DNA of 64,000 nucleotides from Spirosoma rigui. Lineage in GTDB: Bacteria > Bacteroidota > Bacteroidia > Cytophagales > Spirosomataceae. Made by a program: the position numbers and the translations under genes. This document shows positions 44,876 to 52,985 of this stretch, piece after piece. The stretch is taken from assembly GCF_002067135.1 (NCBI RefSeq), contig NZ_CP020105.1, forward strand, positions 1,736,001-1,800,000. The letters are read 5' to 3'. Position 1 is the stretch's first letter, and each line of letters opens with the position of its first letter. Below the pieces are notes generated by a model. That model saw nothing but the letters and a program-made list of their open reading frames with translations. It did not search any database and was not told the origin of the DNA.

Positions 44876-45571
44876 ATGAACACGGTCGTTATCTCACTTC
44901 TTATGACGCACATCGCTACCGGCAGTCTCGCTTTGCTGGTAGGACTGATCCCCATGTTTTCTCGGAAAGGAAACCGGCTGCACAAACAGACCGGCCTGGT
45001 TTTCGTGTACTGCATGATTGTGGTAGCCATCACGGCACTGTTGTTGTGTGCCCTGCAACCCGTCAAAATGATGCGGCTTTTTCTGACGGGCATTGCCGTT
45101 TTTAGTTTCTACCTGACCATGACGGGCTGGCGGGCTACTCAACGAAAAACAACGGGCCCAGGGGTCGTCGATTGGATTCTCGCCTACGCTACGCTGGCCG
45201 TAAGCGTAGCTATGACCGGGTATGGCGCATACCTGCTCCTTTTTACCGATGCATCGTTCTTTCCGGTCGTCTTTTCGTTCTTTGGGGTACTCACAGGCGT
45301 GTTTGCCCGAAAGGATATTGCCGTCTATAAGCGACCCGTTGAAAAACTGCACTGGTTTTTTCAGCACATCACCCGAATGGGCGGGGCCTACATTGCTACG
45401 TTCACCGCAGCGCTGGTCACGAACATGGACCGACTGATACCTGCCAATTCGCCGGACTGGATCATAACGGCCGGATGGATTGCGCCTTCTATCGTGGGGG
45501 GAATGCTGATTGCCCGTACGGTACAACACTACGTTCGTAACCTGAAAGCAGCAAAGCCAGCTTTGGTGTGA
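44876..45571 (+). CDS. DUF2306-like integral membrane protein
   Basis: The protein has 231 residues from the ATG at 44876; an in-frame TTG at 44843 adds eleven residues and overlaps the promoter element, so I reject it. Six to seven helices are expected. MTHIATGSLALLVGLIPMFSRKGNRLHKQTG has the D/H-x-x-x-G-x-x-A-L plus K-G-x-x-x-H-x-x-x-G arrangement seen in DUF2306 membrane proteins, and WFFQHITRMGGAYIATFTAALV (about 160-180) carries further conserved histidines that could bind haem or metal. The function is unknown. It may belong to the LytTR gene before it, but the separate promoter argues for independent control. Confidence 0.78.
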   Translation: MNTVVISLLMTHIATGSLALLVGLIPMFSRKGNRLHKQTGLVFVYCMIVVAITALLLCALQPVKMMRLFLTGIAVFSFYLTMTGWRATQRKTTGPGVVDWILAYATLAVSVAMTGYGAYLLLFTDASFFPVVFSFFGVLTGVFARKDIAVYKRPVEKLHWFFQHITRMGGAYIATFTAALVTNMDRLIPANSPDWIITAGWIAPSIVGGMLIARTVQHYVRNLKAAKPALV

Positions 45572-45573
45572 GT

Positions 45574-46272
45574 TTAGTTGGTCAGGAGTGTACGGGCTAC
45601 GGGTAAGGCGGTCTCCGCCCACTGCCGCATCTGCTTTCCTGAATAATGAAGCCCGTCGGAGGCAAATTGGGACGCATCACCGGCTGCCTGACGTGAGAGG
45701 GGGGTAATGTCGACATAAGCGATGGCCATCTTGCGACATTCGTCTTCGGCAATGGCATTGAACGCATCGATCTCTGTTGCAATCTTCGGTCGGTCACGAC
45801 CCGCTGCAAAGGGAGAGACACCCCAGTCCGGGATGGAAAGGACCAGCACCCGCCCCGCCTTACCACCGGCAAAGTTGATAGCGGTCTGTACTAGCTTCCG
45901 GAACTCGGCGCGGTACCGATCCTGGCTCTGGCCCCGATACTGATTATTCACGCCAATCAGCAGCGAGACAAAGTCGTACTTTTTCTGATTGCCACTCTGC
46001 TGAATGGCTTCCTGTAATTCGGCGGTTGTCCAGCCGGTCTTTGCAATAATATCGGGATCGGCTATGTCAACGCCTTGCTTACGCAACAGTCCGGCCAGTT
46101 GAACCGACCACCGGTCCGATGCATCAACGCTCTCTCCAATCGTGTAGGAGTCGCCAATTGACAGAAAGGTGTAGTCGTTACCGGATGCGTTCGGATTGGT
46201 CAACATAACGGGATCGGTGGAGCGCTGGGTGCAGGCAAAAAAGAGCGAAGCAAGCAGAATAATAGCCTTCAT
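45574..46272 (-). CDS. SGNH/GDSL-type hydrolase lipoprotein
   Basis: The protein has 232 residues. A short signal peptide ends in LFFAC (Cys14), a lipobox, so it is an envelope lipoprotein. Catalytic blocks are GDSYTIG (block I, Ser about 41-43), TAELQEAIQQSGNQKKYDFVSLLIGVNNQYRG (block III has the Asn) and DGLHYSGKQMRQWA (block V, Asp-His). SGNH enzymes hydrolyse esters of lipids or acetylated polysaccharides. The gene sits convergently with the DUF2306-like gene, only 2 bp from its stop codon, and is preceded by a strongly structured region before prfB. Confidence 0.92.
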   Translation of the reverse strand: MKAIILLASLFFACTQRSTDPVMLTNPNASGNDYTFLSIGDSYTIGESVDASDRWSVQLAGLLRKQGVDIADPDIIAKTGWTTAELQEAIQQSGNQKKYDFVSLLIGVNNQYRGQSQDRYRAEFRKLVQTAINFAGGKAGRVLVLSIPDWGVSPFAAGRDRPKIATEIDAFNAIAEDECRKMAIAYVDITPLSRQAAGDASQFASDGLHYSGKQMRQWAETALPVARTLLTN

Positions 46273-46284
46273 AATGCATAATTC

Positions 46285-46394
46285 ACCCGATCGCCAACCC
46301 TGACAGTGGTCGTATATTCTGGTTGGGTTGGCGATCGGGTTGTAAACGTAAACGAACTGCTGTCAGGGTCTACGACTACTGACAGGGGGTAACG
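46285..46394. repeat. Nested inverted repeats between prfB and the SGNH gene
   Basis: ACCCGATCGCCAACCC (46285-46300) pairs perfectly with 46325-46340. Next to it the motif CTGACAG or CTGTCAG occurs three times, so several alternative stems are possible. It lies after the prfB stop and before the SGNH start, both read leftwards. The region may end prfB transcription or fold in the SGNH leader. Confidence 0.65.
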
Positions 46395-46396
46395 GT

Positions 46397-47474
46397 TTAT
46401 TCCTGTTCGAGCAGGAACGCTTTGATGAATGGATCAATATCACCGTCGAGGACGGCTTCGGTGTTGGACGTTTGATAGCCGGTTCGGTGGTCTTTCACCC
46501 GCCGGTCGTCGAGTACGTAGGATCGTATCTGCGACCCCCACTCAATTTTCTGCTTGCTGGCTTCGACTTCGGCGCGGGCTGCATTGCGTTTCTGAACCTC
46601 AATCTCGTACAGCTTCGACTTCAGCAATCGAATGGCAACCTCTTTGTTTTGCAACTGGCTGCGCTCCTGCTGACACTCGATGATCAGACCCGACGGCTTA
46701 TGCTTCAGCCGCACGGCTGTTTCCACTTTGTTGACGTTCTGGCCACCGGCTCCGCCTGATCGGAAGGTATCCCACTCGATATCGGCGGGGTTAACTTCGA
46801 TCTCAATCGTATCGTCGATCAGCGGATACGCGTAGACCGAAGCAAAAGATGTGTGTCGACGGGCGTTAGAGTCGAAGGGAGATATGCGCACCAGCCGATG
46901 AACACCATTCTCTGATTTGAGGAAACCATACGCCAGTGGCCCATCCACTTCAATCGTTGCCGATTTGATACCGGCCGTGTCACCATCCTGGTAATCGACC
47001 TGCTTCAGACCATAGCCGTGCTTTTCAGCCCAGCGCATATACATGCGGTATAACATATCGGCCCAGTCCTGACTTTCGGTTCCGCCCGCGCCGGCATTGA
47101 TCTCAAGAACTGCACTCAGCTGATCTTCCTCATTACCGAGCATTTTCTTGAGTTCGAGGTCTTCGAGCGTAGAAGATACTTTCTCGCCTTCGGCATCGAC
47201 TTCCTCCTCAGGCACTTCACCTGCTTCGTAGAACTCAAACAGGGTTTCCAGATCACCGAACTGGCTCGTGAGTTTTTCGTAGCCAGTTGTCCACCCTTTC
47301 AGGCCACGCACCTGTTTCATTACGCCTTCGGCGCGGGTTGCATCGGTCCAGAACTCGGGCTGAAATGTTTGCTGTTCGAGTTCAGCTAATTGATCTTTCT
47401 TGGCATCGTAGTCAAAGATACCTCCTCAGGGCCTCTACTCTGGTCCTCAAGTCGGTCAACTGGTCAGTTGTCAT
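46397..47474 (-). CDS. prfB: Peptide chain release factor 2, with programmed +1 frameshift
   Basis: The gene is read in two parts. The first 20 codons (47474 to 47415, [20 protein letters not shown]) end at CTT TGA, and after skipping T47414 translation continues in the +1 frame from 47413 to the stop at 46397, giving 358 residues. Domain landmarks are [20 protein letters not shown] (about 204-223, with the SPF stop-codon-reading tripeptide) and [20 protein letters not shown] (about 246-265, with the catalytic GGQ). RF2 releases peptides at UGA and UAA. The frameshift lets RF2 control its own synthesis: little RF2 means more shifting at UGA. The shift site is described separately. A promoter element lies at 47551-47558. 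Total length is close to the usual 365. Confidence 0.97.
47411..47426 (-). promoter_or_regulatory. prfB: prfB programmed frameshift site
   Basis: On the minus strand the sequence is AGGAGG-TAT-CTT-TGA-C. An internal Shine-Dalgarno (47426-47421) sits three nt before the slippery CTT, followed by the in-frame UGA. This is the arrangement of the E. coli RF2 element (AGGGGG-TAT-CTT-TGA-C). The frames on both sides join exactly into the RF2 sequence. Confidence 0.97.
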
Positions 47475-47550
47475 GAACTTGTCGTGTACGGGTTAATGAA
47501 TAACAACCTCCTCTGCTTATAGAAAGGGTTGCCGTTTGATGAATGAACTA

Positions 47551-47558
47551 CAAAGATA
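47551..47558 (-). promoter_or_regulatory. -7 promoter element TATCTTTG (minus strand) before prfB
   Basis: An exact TAnnTTTG match on the minus strand lies 76 bp before the prfB ATG and would start a leader of about 70 nt. Confidence 0.6.
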
Positions 47559-47815
47559 GAACAAAAGGGGCGGGGCCTGTTGTTTCGGCAGAAAGGGTAT
47601 AGTTATCCGCAAACGACTGATTTATGGGATAGGTACCGTATTCCGTCAAAAATTGATAGCCTGGTACTTGCCCTAATCATCGCTAAACTCCCTGTTATAC
47701 CGGATACAGACAGTTTTTAGTACTGACTTTCGGCCTGCTTACGAAGGCGAAAGCATCCAGCTTGTCCGGATAATTACAGATAGAGCGTAGCCCGGCAGGA
47801 ACCAACTTTTCACCC
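47559..47815. other. Intergenic region between divergent prfB and lpdA, no gene seen
   Basis: No open reading frame with coding character and no repeat stands out here. The region should contain the upstream parts of the prfB and lpdA promoters. Confidence 0.5.
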
Positions 47816-47823
47816 TACCTTTG
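47816..47823 (+). promoter_or_regulatory. -7 promoter element TACCTTTG before lpdA
   Basis: An exact TAnnTTTG match lies 86 bp before the lpdA ATG. The leader contains an imperfect GTCCGC/GCGGAC hairpin followed by GCATTTTTC, which could serve as an attenuator. Confidence 0.55.
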
Positions 47824-47909
47824 TGTTCCTTAAACAAGGGCATTGTCCGCAACCGGCACGCTGGCGCGAGCGGACCGCATTTTTCATTCTACAATATACA
47901 TTCTAAGAA

Positions 47910-49310
47910 ATGGCTTCACCGTACGATTTGATCGTTGTGGGTAGCGGACCGGGCGGCTACGTAGCTGCAATCCGGGCTTCGCAATTAGGTATGAAAACGG
48001 CCGTGGTCGAGCGCGAAAGTCTCGGCGGCATTTGTCTCAACTGGGGTTGTATCCCCACCAAAGCCCTGCTCAAATCGGCGCAGGTGTTCGAATATATCAA
48101 GCATTCAGCCGATTACGGCATTACCATCTCGGGAGAGTCGAAAGCTGATTTCGGTGCCGTCATTAAGCGGAGCCGGGGCGTGGCCGACAGTATGAGCAAA
48201 GGCGTTCAGTTCCTGATGAAGAAGAACAAAATCGATATTTTGTCCGGCGTTGGTAAAGTGAAGCCTGGCAAAAAGATCGATGTGACAGGTGCCGACGGCA
48301 AAACCACCGAATACGAAGCGAAAAATATCATTATTGCCACCGGTGGCCGCGCTCGCCAACTGCCCAGCGTCCCACTCGATGGAGAGAAGGTGATTGAATA
48401 CCGCAAAGCCATGACGCTCGAAAAGCGGCCCGAAAGCATGCTTGTCATTGGATCGGGAGCTATTGGCGTTGAATTTGCCTATGTCTATGCCAGCATGGGT
48501 ACGAAGGTGACGATCATTGAATTTATGCCAAACGTAGTACCGGTCGAGGACGAAGAAATCTCGAAGGAACTCGCCAAGCAGTACAAAAAACTGGGCATCG
48601 ATATTTATACCAAATCGGAGGTGACCAAGGTAGATACCAGCGATAGCGGCTGTAAAGTATACGTGAAGACACCCGATGGCGAAAAGGTATTCGACGCAGA
48701 AATTGTTCTCTCGGCAGCCGGCGTTGTGGCCAATATCGAAAATATTGGTCTGGAAGAGGTAGGTATCTCGGTCGACAAAGGCAAGATTGTCACGGATGAC
48801 TACTACCGCACAAACGTTGAGGGTTACTACGCCATTGGTGACGTAACGAAAGGGCAGGCGCTGGCACACGTAGCCTCAGCCGAAGCTATTATCTGCGTAG
48901 AGAAAATTGCCGGGCAACCGCATGTGCAGCCCCTGAACTACAACAATATTCCCGGCTGTACGTACTGCTCGCCAGAGATCGCATCGGTTGGTTATACCGA
49001 GAAAGCGGCTCGCGAAGCGGGGTATGAGCTTAAAGTTGGTAAGTTTCCCTTTACGGCGTCTGGCAAAGCCAAAGCGGGTGGCGTACCGGAAGGTTTTGTG
49101 AAAGTAATTTTTGATGCAAAATACGGCGAGTTTCTGGGCGCTCATTTCATTGGCGCGAACGTAACCGAGATGATTGCAGAAGTCGTTGCCGCTCGGGCTC
49201 TGGAAACTACCGGCGAAGAAATTCTGAAAGCGGTTCACCCGCACCCAACCATGTCGGAAGCGATTAAGGATGCAACTGAGGCAGCTTATGGCGAAGCAAT
49301 TCACTTATAA
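47910..49310 (+). CDS. lpdA: Dihydrolipoyl dehydrogenase (E3 of 2-oxoacid dehydrogenase complexes)
   Basis: The protein has 466 residues, the usual size. It begins with the FAD motif YDLIVVGSGPGGYVAAIRASQLG and the redox-active disulfide GGICLNWGCIPTKALL (Cys42 and Cys47). The NAD motif is VIGSGAIGVEFAYVYASMGTKVTII (about 178-202), FAD block 2 is GYYAIGDVTKG (about 308-318), and the C-terminal interface has the catalytic pair HPHPTMSE (His about 445, Glu 450). It reoxidises lipoamide in pyruvate, 2-oxoglutarate or branched-chain dehydrogenase complexes. No E1 or E2 gene is nearby, so this E3 is encoded apart from its complexes. Confidence 0.97.
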   Translation: MASPYDLIVVGSGPGGYVAAIRASQLGMKTAVVERESLGGICLNWGCIPTKALLKSAQVFEYIKHSADYGITISGESKADFGAVIKRSRGVADSMSKGVQFLMKKNKIDILSGVGKVKPGKKIDVTGADGKTTEYEAKNIIIATGGRARQLPSVPLDGEKVIEYRKAMTLEKRPESMLVIGSGAIGVEFAYVYASMGTKVTIIEFMPNVVPVEDEEISKELAKQYKKLGIDIYTKSEVTKVDTSDSGCKVYVKTPDGEKVFDAEIVLSAAGVVANIENIGLEEVGISVDKGKIVTDDYYRTNVEGYYAIGDVTKGQALAHVASAEAIICVEKIAGQPHVQPLNYNNIPGCTYCSPEIASVGYTEKAAREAGYELKVGKFPFTASGKAKAGGVPEGFVKVIFDAKYGEFLGAHFIGANVTEMIAEVVAARALETTGEEILKAVHPHPTMSEAIKDATEAAYGEAIHL

Positions 49311-49331
49311 GCAGGAATCCATTTAGTACGT

Positions 49332-49378
49332 AAGCAAATCACCGCTGGCTACATCAGGTAACCAGCGGTGATTTGCTT
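49332..49378 (+). terminator. Terminator after lpdA
   Basis: A 17-bp stem (49332-49348 with 49362-49378) and 13-nt loop lie 21 bp after the lpdA stop. Confidence 0.85.
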
Positions 49379-49511
49379 TCAGGATATACCGGGCAATGAA
49401 TAGCGGCCATTCCGGGTAGGTTTGCCAGCGTGCTATACATAAATAAATCAGCCGATCCACATTTTCGGAAACTTCTTTAGAATAAATTTTCCATTTGTGC
49501 TAATTATTCTC

Positions 49512-49519
49512 TACTTTTG
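49512..49519 (+). promoter_or_regulatory. -7 promoter element TACTTTTG before the small RNA
   Basis: An exact TAnnTTTG match lies upstream of a structured stretch that carries no gene, with TTTG at 49494-49497 in the upstream position. It would start a transcript near 49525. Confidence 0.6.
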
Positions 49520-49524
49520 CAGTC

Positions 49525-49680
49525 CCAAACTCGGAGTACATCCAATGACATACGAGGGTGAAGGTCCGCCGGTCTACGTGACTGGTAGAAACCACATCTG
49601 ACTTTTTGGCAAACAAACCCTGCCTTGTAGGGTGTTGTCTGTCGCTGAAGGTCAGGTGCTGCGCGCCCGGCCTTTTTTTA
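49525..49680 (+). ncRNA. Candidate structured small RNA between lpdA and rplC
   Basis: This stretch of about 155 nt has its own promoter element (49512) and terminator (49649-49678), and holds no plausible reading frame. Stems that I can draw are CTCG/CGAG near 49530 and 49553, CCGGTC/GACTGG near 49569 and 49580 with a 5-nt loop, ACCCT/AGGGT at 49617-49633 with a 7-nt loop, and the terminator stem. The sequence does not show the SRP RNA core, RNase P, tmRNA or a riboswitch that I recognise. It may be a leader or attenuator of the ribosomal operon or an independent regulatory RNA. Confidence 0.6.
49648..49679 (+). terminator. Terminator of the candidate small RNA
   Basis: GGTCAGGTGC pairs with GCGCCCGGCC (one A-C mismatch, G-T pairs allowed) around a 3-nt loop, followed by seven T residues. 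Confidence 0.85.
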
Positions 49681-49736
49681 TGTCGTTGAGAGGGCCTGAT
49701 TGCTAAGCAGATATAGGATTCGTCCGGTAAACTGCC

Positions 49737-49744
49737 TACCTTTG
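49737..49744 (+). promoter_or_regulatory. -7 promoter element TACCTTTG before the ribosomal protein cluster
   Basis: An exact TAnnTTTG match, extended as TACCTTTGCGGC, lies 72 bp before the rplC ATG and downstream of the small RNA terminator. It is the probable main promoter of the cluster. Confidence 0.7.
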
Positions 49745-49816
49745 CGGCCCGATTCGGAAGGTAACCGAGTACGGGAATGCATACCTTAATTACCTGCTTA
49801 CTTTAAACAAACACAA

Positions 49817-50437
49817 ATGTCTGGTTTAATTGGCAAGAAAATCGGGATGACCAGCGTGTACAATGCGGACGGGCAGGCTCTGGCATGTACAGTGATTCAA
49901 ACAGGTCCCTGTGTCGTAACCCAAGTCCGTAGCGTTGAGAAAGACGGCTACTCGGCTGTGCAACTGGGTTTCGGCGAAAAGAAAGAAAAGCACAGCAACA
50001 AACCGGAGATGGGCCACTTCAAAAAGGCTGGCACCACGCCCAAGCGCAAACTCGTCGAGTTCAAAGAATTCGAGAAAGAGTTTAACCTCGGCGAAACCCT
50101 CACGGTAGCCGACGTATTCACCGAGGAAGATTTCGTTGATGTAGTTGGAACAGCCAAAGGGCGCGGTTTCCAGGGCGTTGTGAAACGTCACGGATTCGGT
50201 GGTGTTGGTGGTCAAACGCACGGTCAGCACAACCGGGGTCGTGCCCCAGGTTCGATTGGTGCCTGCTCGTTCCCCTCACGGGTATTCAAAGGTCTGCGTA
50301 TGGCAGGCCGGATGGGTGGCAACCGTGTGAAGGTGCAAAACCTGCGCATCCTGCGCGTAATGCCTGAGCAGAATCTGCTCGTTGTTAGTGGTTCAGTTCC
50401 AGGAGCCAAAAATTCATACGTTATTATCGAGAAGTAG
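49817..50437 (+). CDS. rplC: 50S ribosomal protein L3
   Basis: The protein has 206 residues. It begins with the L3 opening [19 protein letters not shown] and carries [37 protein letters not shown] conserved sequence (about 115-147), including the basic loop that reaches toward the peptidyl transferase centre. It is an early 23S rRNA-binding protein. In most bacteria rpsJ (S10) precedes it; here the cluster starts with rplC and its own promoter element. The rplD gene follows after 3 bp, indicating translational coupling. Confidence 0.98.
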   Translation: MSGLIGKKIGMTSVYNADGQALACTVIQTGPCVVTQVRSVEKDGYSAVQLGFGEKKEKHSNKPEMGHFKKAGTTPKRKLVEFKEFEKEFNLGETLTVADVFTEEDFVDVVGTAKGRGFQGVVKRHGFGGVGGQTHGQHNRGRAPGSIGACSFPSRVFKGLRMAGRMGGNRVKVQNLRILRVMPEQNLLVVSGSVPGAKNSYVIIEK

Positions 50438-50440
50438 GCC

Positions 50441-51070
50441 ATGGAAGTAATCGTATATAACAGCAAGGGCGAGGACACAGGCAAAAAGGTCACGCTGCCG
50501 GAAGACGTATTCGGTATCCAGCCGAATCAACACGCGATTTATCTCGACGTGAAACAATACTTAGCCAATCAACGGCAAGGAACGCACAAGGCGAAAGAGC
50601 GTGCTGAAAACGCCCACTCGACCCGCAAATTGAAGAAGCAGAAAGGTACAGGCGGAGCCCGCGCCGGTAGCGCCAAGTCGCCTGTTTTCGTTGGTGGTGG
50701 TACCATCTTTGGACCACGGCCCCGCGATTATAGCTTCAAACTGAACAAGAAAGTGAAATCACTGGCGCGTAAATCGGCTCTGGCCGTTAAAGCACAGGCC
50801 AGCAAGATTTCGGTGATTGACAACATCACGCTCGAAGCACCCCGCACGAAAGATTACATCCAGTTCCTGAGCGATCTGAACCTGACGGGCCGTAAGACCC
50901 TGCTGATTCTGCCCGACGTGAACCTGAACGTAGTGCTATCGAGCCGGAACCTGCAGAAAACGAAGGTAACGACAGCGTCGCAGGTGAACACCTATGATCT
51001 GATGAACGCCGACCAACTGCTGATCAGCGAAGAAGCGTTGTCAACCATTCAAACGATTTTCGACAAGTAA
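50441..51070 (+). CDS. rplD: 50S ribosomal protein L4
   Basis: The protein has 209 residues. The long extended loop KQKGTGGARAGSAKSPVFVGGG (about 66-87) is the part of L4 that lines the peptide exit tunnel. It starts 3 bp after rplC and ends 4 bp before rplW. In enterobacteria L4 autoregulates the S10 operon; whether that holds here is unknown. The C-terminus lacks any extension. Confidence 0.97.
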   Translation: MEVIVYNSKGEDTGKKVTLPEDVFGIQPNQHAIYLDVKQYLANQRQGTHKAKERAENAHSTRKLKKQKGTGGARAGSAKSPVFVGGGTIFGPRPRDYSFKLNKKVKSLARKSALAVKAQASKISVIDNITLEAPRTKDYIQFLSDLNLTGRKTLLILPDVNLNVVLSSRNLQKTKVTTASQVNTYDLMNADQLLISEEALSTIQTIFDK

Positions 51071-51074
51071 ACTC

Positions 51075-51362
51075 ATGAACGTACTGAAACGACCAATCGT
51101 CACTGAGAAGATGACGGGCCTGAACAAGCTTGGCAAGTATGCTTTTGAGGTCGAACTAAAAGCGAACAAGCTTGAAATTGTTAAAGCCGTTGAGAAAATG
51201 TACGGCGTTAACGTTGAAGCAGTTCACACGATGCGCCAGCTGGGTAAAAAACGCAGCAAAAACATCAACGGACGTGTTGTCACGGGCAAGACCCCAACCA
51301 CCAAGAAAGCAATTGTGACGGTGGCGGAAGGCGAAGTAATCGATATCTACGCTGACCTATAA
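51075..51362 (+). CDS. rplW: 50S ribosomal protein L23
   Basis: The protein has 95 residues. It starts MNVLKRPIVTEKMTGLNKLGKYAFEVE, the classic L23 opening (I-x-x-P-x-x-T-E-K), with the exposed region KLEIVKAVEKMYGVNVEAVHTM. L23 sits at the tunnel exit and docks trigger factor and SRP. It is followed by rplB after a 30-bp gap. Confidence 0.97.
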   Translation: MNVLKRPIVTEKMTGLNKLGKYAFEVELKANKLEIVKAVEKMYGVNVEAVHTMRQLGKKRSKNINGRVVTGKTPTTKKAIVTVAEGEVIDIYADL

Positions 51363-51392
51363 ACCGAGCATTGCTCTACCAATTAATCAGTC

Positions 51393-52217
51393 ATGGGAGT
51401 TAAAAAAATGAGGCCGATAACGCCAGGTACACGCTTCCGCGTAGCACCTGACTTTGCGGAGATAACTGCCTCCAAGCCGGAAAAGAGCCTGCTGGAGCCC
51501 ATTAAGAGATCCGGTGGTCGGAACAACGAAGGCCACCGCACTATGCGCTACATTGGTGGGGGTCATAAGCGGCATTACCGCATTATTGACTTCAAGCGCG
51601 ATAAAGTCGGCCAGCCTGCCGAAGTTCTGACTGTTGAGTACGATCCAAACCGCACCGCTCGTATTGCCCTGGTGCAGTACGCCGACGGCGAAAAGCGTTA
51701 CATCATCGCCCCACAAGGCATCACAGTTGGTCAGACGGTTCAATCCGGTGCTGGTTCTACCCCCGACGTGGGTAACGCTATGCCCCTGAACGCTATGCCA
51801 ATTGGTACCATCGTTCACAACATCGAGTTAACGCCTGGTAAAGGTGGTTCGATGGCCCGTTCGGCTGGTACATATGCACAGTTGGTGGGTCGTGAAGACA
51901 AGTATGCCATTCTGCGGTTGCCCTCGGGCGAGACGCGTCGGGTACTGAGCGCGGGTATGGCAACGGTTGGTTCGGTATCGAACCCCGACCATATGAACGT
52001 AGTGATGGGTAAAGCCGGTCGCAACCGCTGGTTGGGCATCCGCCCCCGCGTACGGGCCGTTGTGATGAACCCCGTCGATCACCCAATGGGTGGTGGTGAA
52101 GGCCGGGCTTCCGGTGGTCACCCCCGGTCGCGTAATGGCCAGTTCGCTAAAGGTCAGAAGACCCGCAGAAAGAACAAGGCATCTGAAAGCATGATTATTA
52201 GCCGACGCAAAAAGTAA
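51393..52217 (+). CDS. rplB: 50S ribosomal protein L2
   Basis: The protein has 274 residues. The RNA-binding part has [48 protein letters not shown] sequence (about 72-115), and the C-terminus has [22 protein letters not shown] with the conserved histidine near the peptidyl transferase centre. It is essential for subunit joining and peptide bond formation. An alternative ATG five codons in is unlikely, because the full N-terminus matches the family. Confidence 0.98.
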   Translation: MGVKKMRPITPGTRFRVAPDFAEITASKPEKSLLEPIKRSGGRNNEGHRTMRYIGGGHKRHYRIIDFKRDKVGQPAEVLTVEYDPNRTARIALVQYADGEKRYIIAPQGITVGQTVQSGAGSTPDVGNAMPLNAMPIGTIVHNIELTPGKGGSMARSAGTYAQLVGREDKYAILRLPSGETRRVLSAGMATVGSVSNPDHMNVVMGKAGRNRWLGIRPRVRAVVMNPVDHPMGGGEGRASGGHPRSRNGQFAKGQKTRRKNKASESMIISRRKK

Positions 52218-52226
52218 CAGATAGAA

Positions 52227-52505
52227 ATGGCACGTTCACTCAAAAAAGGCCCATACATTGATTTTCGCCTGGACAACAAGGTCCAGACGCAAAACGATTC
52301 GGGAAAGAAATCGGTCATCAAAACCTGGTCGCGTCGCTCGATGATTTCGCCGGATTTCGTAGGCCACACGTTTGCTGTGCACAACGGCAACAAGTTCATC
52401 CCGGTGTATGTCACCGAGAATATGGTGGGCCACAAGCTCGGCGAATTCTCCCCGACGCGTAACTTCCGGGGTCACACCGCAAAGAAAGACAAGGGCAAAC
52501 GATAA
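52227..52505 (+). CDS. rpsS: 30S ribosomal protein S19
   Basis: The protein has 92 residues. It begins [19 protein letters not shown] and has the 16S-binding block [47 protein letters not shown] sequence and a final [12 protein letters not shown]19 is near the decoding region on the head of the small subunit with S13. It is placed between rplB and rplV in normal order, 9 bp after rplB. Confidence 0.98.
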   Translation: MARSLKKGPYIDFRLDNKVQTQNDSGKKSVIKTWSRRSMISPDFVGHTFAVHNGNKFIPVYVTENMVGHKLGEFSPTRNFRGHTAKKDKGKR

Positions 52506-52589
52506 ATCAGTGAACAGCAAGCAGTTATTAGCCAGCAGTATGCGAGGCATAACTGATAGCTGATGGCTGGTAACTGACAACTGAAAAAC

Positions 52590-52979
52590 ATGGAAGCAGT
52601 AGCAAAACTTAATGATGTGCCCACGTCGCCCCGTAAAATGCGGTTGATCGCCGACCTGATTCGTGGTCAGCGCGTTAGCCGGGCGTTGGGACTCCTGAAA
52701 TACCAGCCACAGGCCGGTGCCGCCACGTTGCAGAAAGTGCTGCTGTCGGCCGTTGCCAACTGGCAGCAAAAGAACGAGGATGCGCGTATCGAAGACGCCG
52801 ACCTCTACGTCAAAACGATTTTTGTAGACGGCGGTCCAATGCTGAAGCGTCTGCGTCCGGCCCCTCAGGGTCGTGGCCACCGGATTCGGAAGCGCTCTAA
52901 CCACATTACCATTGTGGTTGACAGTGCAGCCCAGCCCGTAATAGACGAAGCAACCACCCAACCCTCTGAAAACGAGTAA
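52590..52979 (+). CDS. rplV: 50S ribosomal protein L22
   Basis: The protein has 129 residues. The family core is [27 protein letters not shown] and the tunnel hairpin is [25 protein letters not shown] (about 90-114), with its conserved R-A/P-x-G-R pattern. It lies 84 bp after rpsS, and that gap is filled with imperfect CTGA-type repeats. The C-terminus has a short acidic-neutral tail, [15 protein letters not shown]. Confidence 0.97.
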   Translation: MEAVAKLNDVPTSPRKMRLIADLIRGQRVSRALGLLKYQPQAGAATLQKVLLSAVANWQQKNEDARIEDADLYVKTIFVDGGPMLKRLRPAPQGRGHRIRKRSNHITIVVDSAAQPVIDEATTQPSENE

Positions 52980-52985
52980 AAGCAA

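Noticed and set aside
49525..49680. SRP (4.5S) RNA, tmRNA, 6S RNA or tRNA
   Set aside because: The GGAAGG/AGCAGCC core of SRP RNA is missing, the region is too short for tmRNA, the two ends do not close as in 6S RNA, and no tRNA cloverleaf could be drawn.
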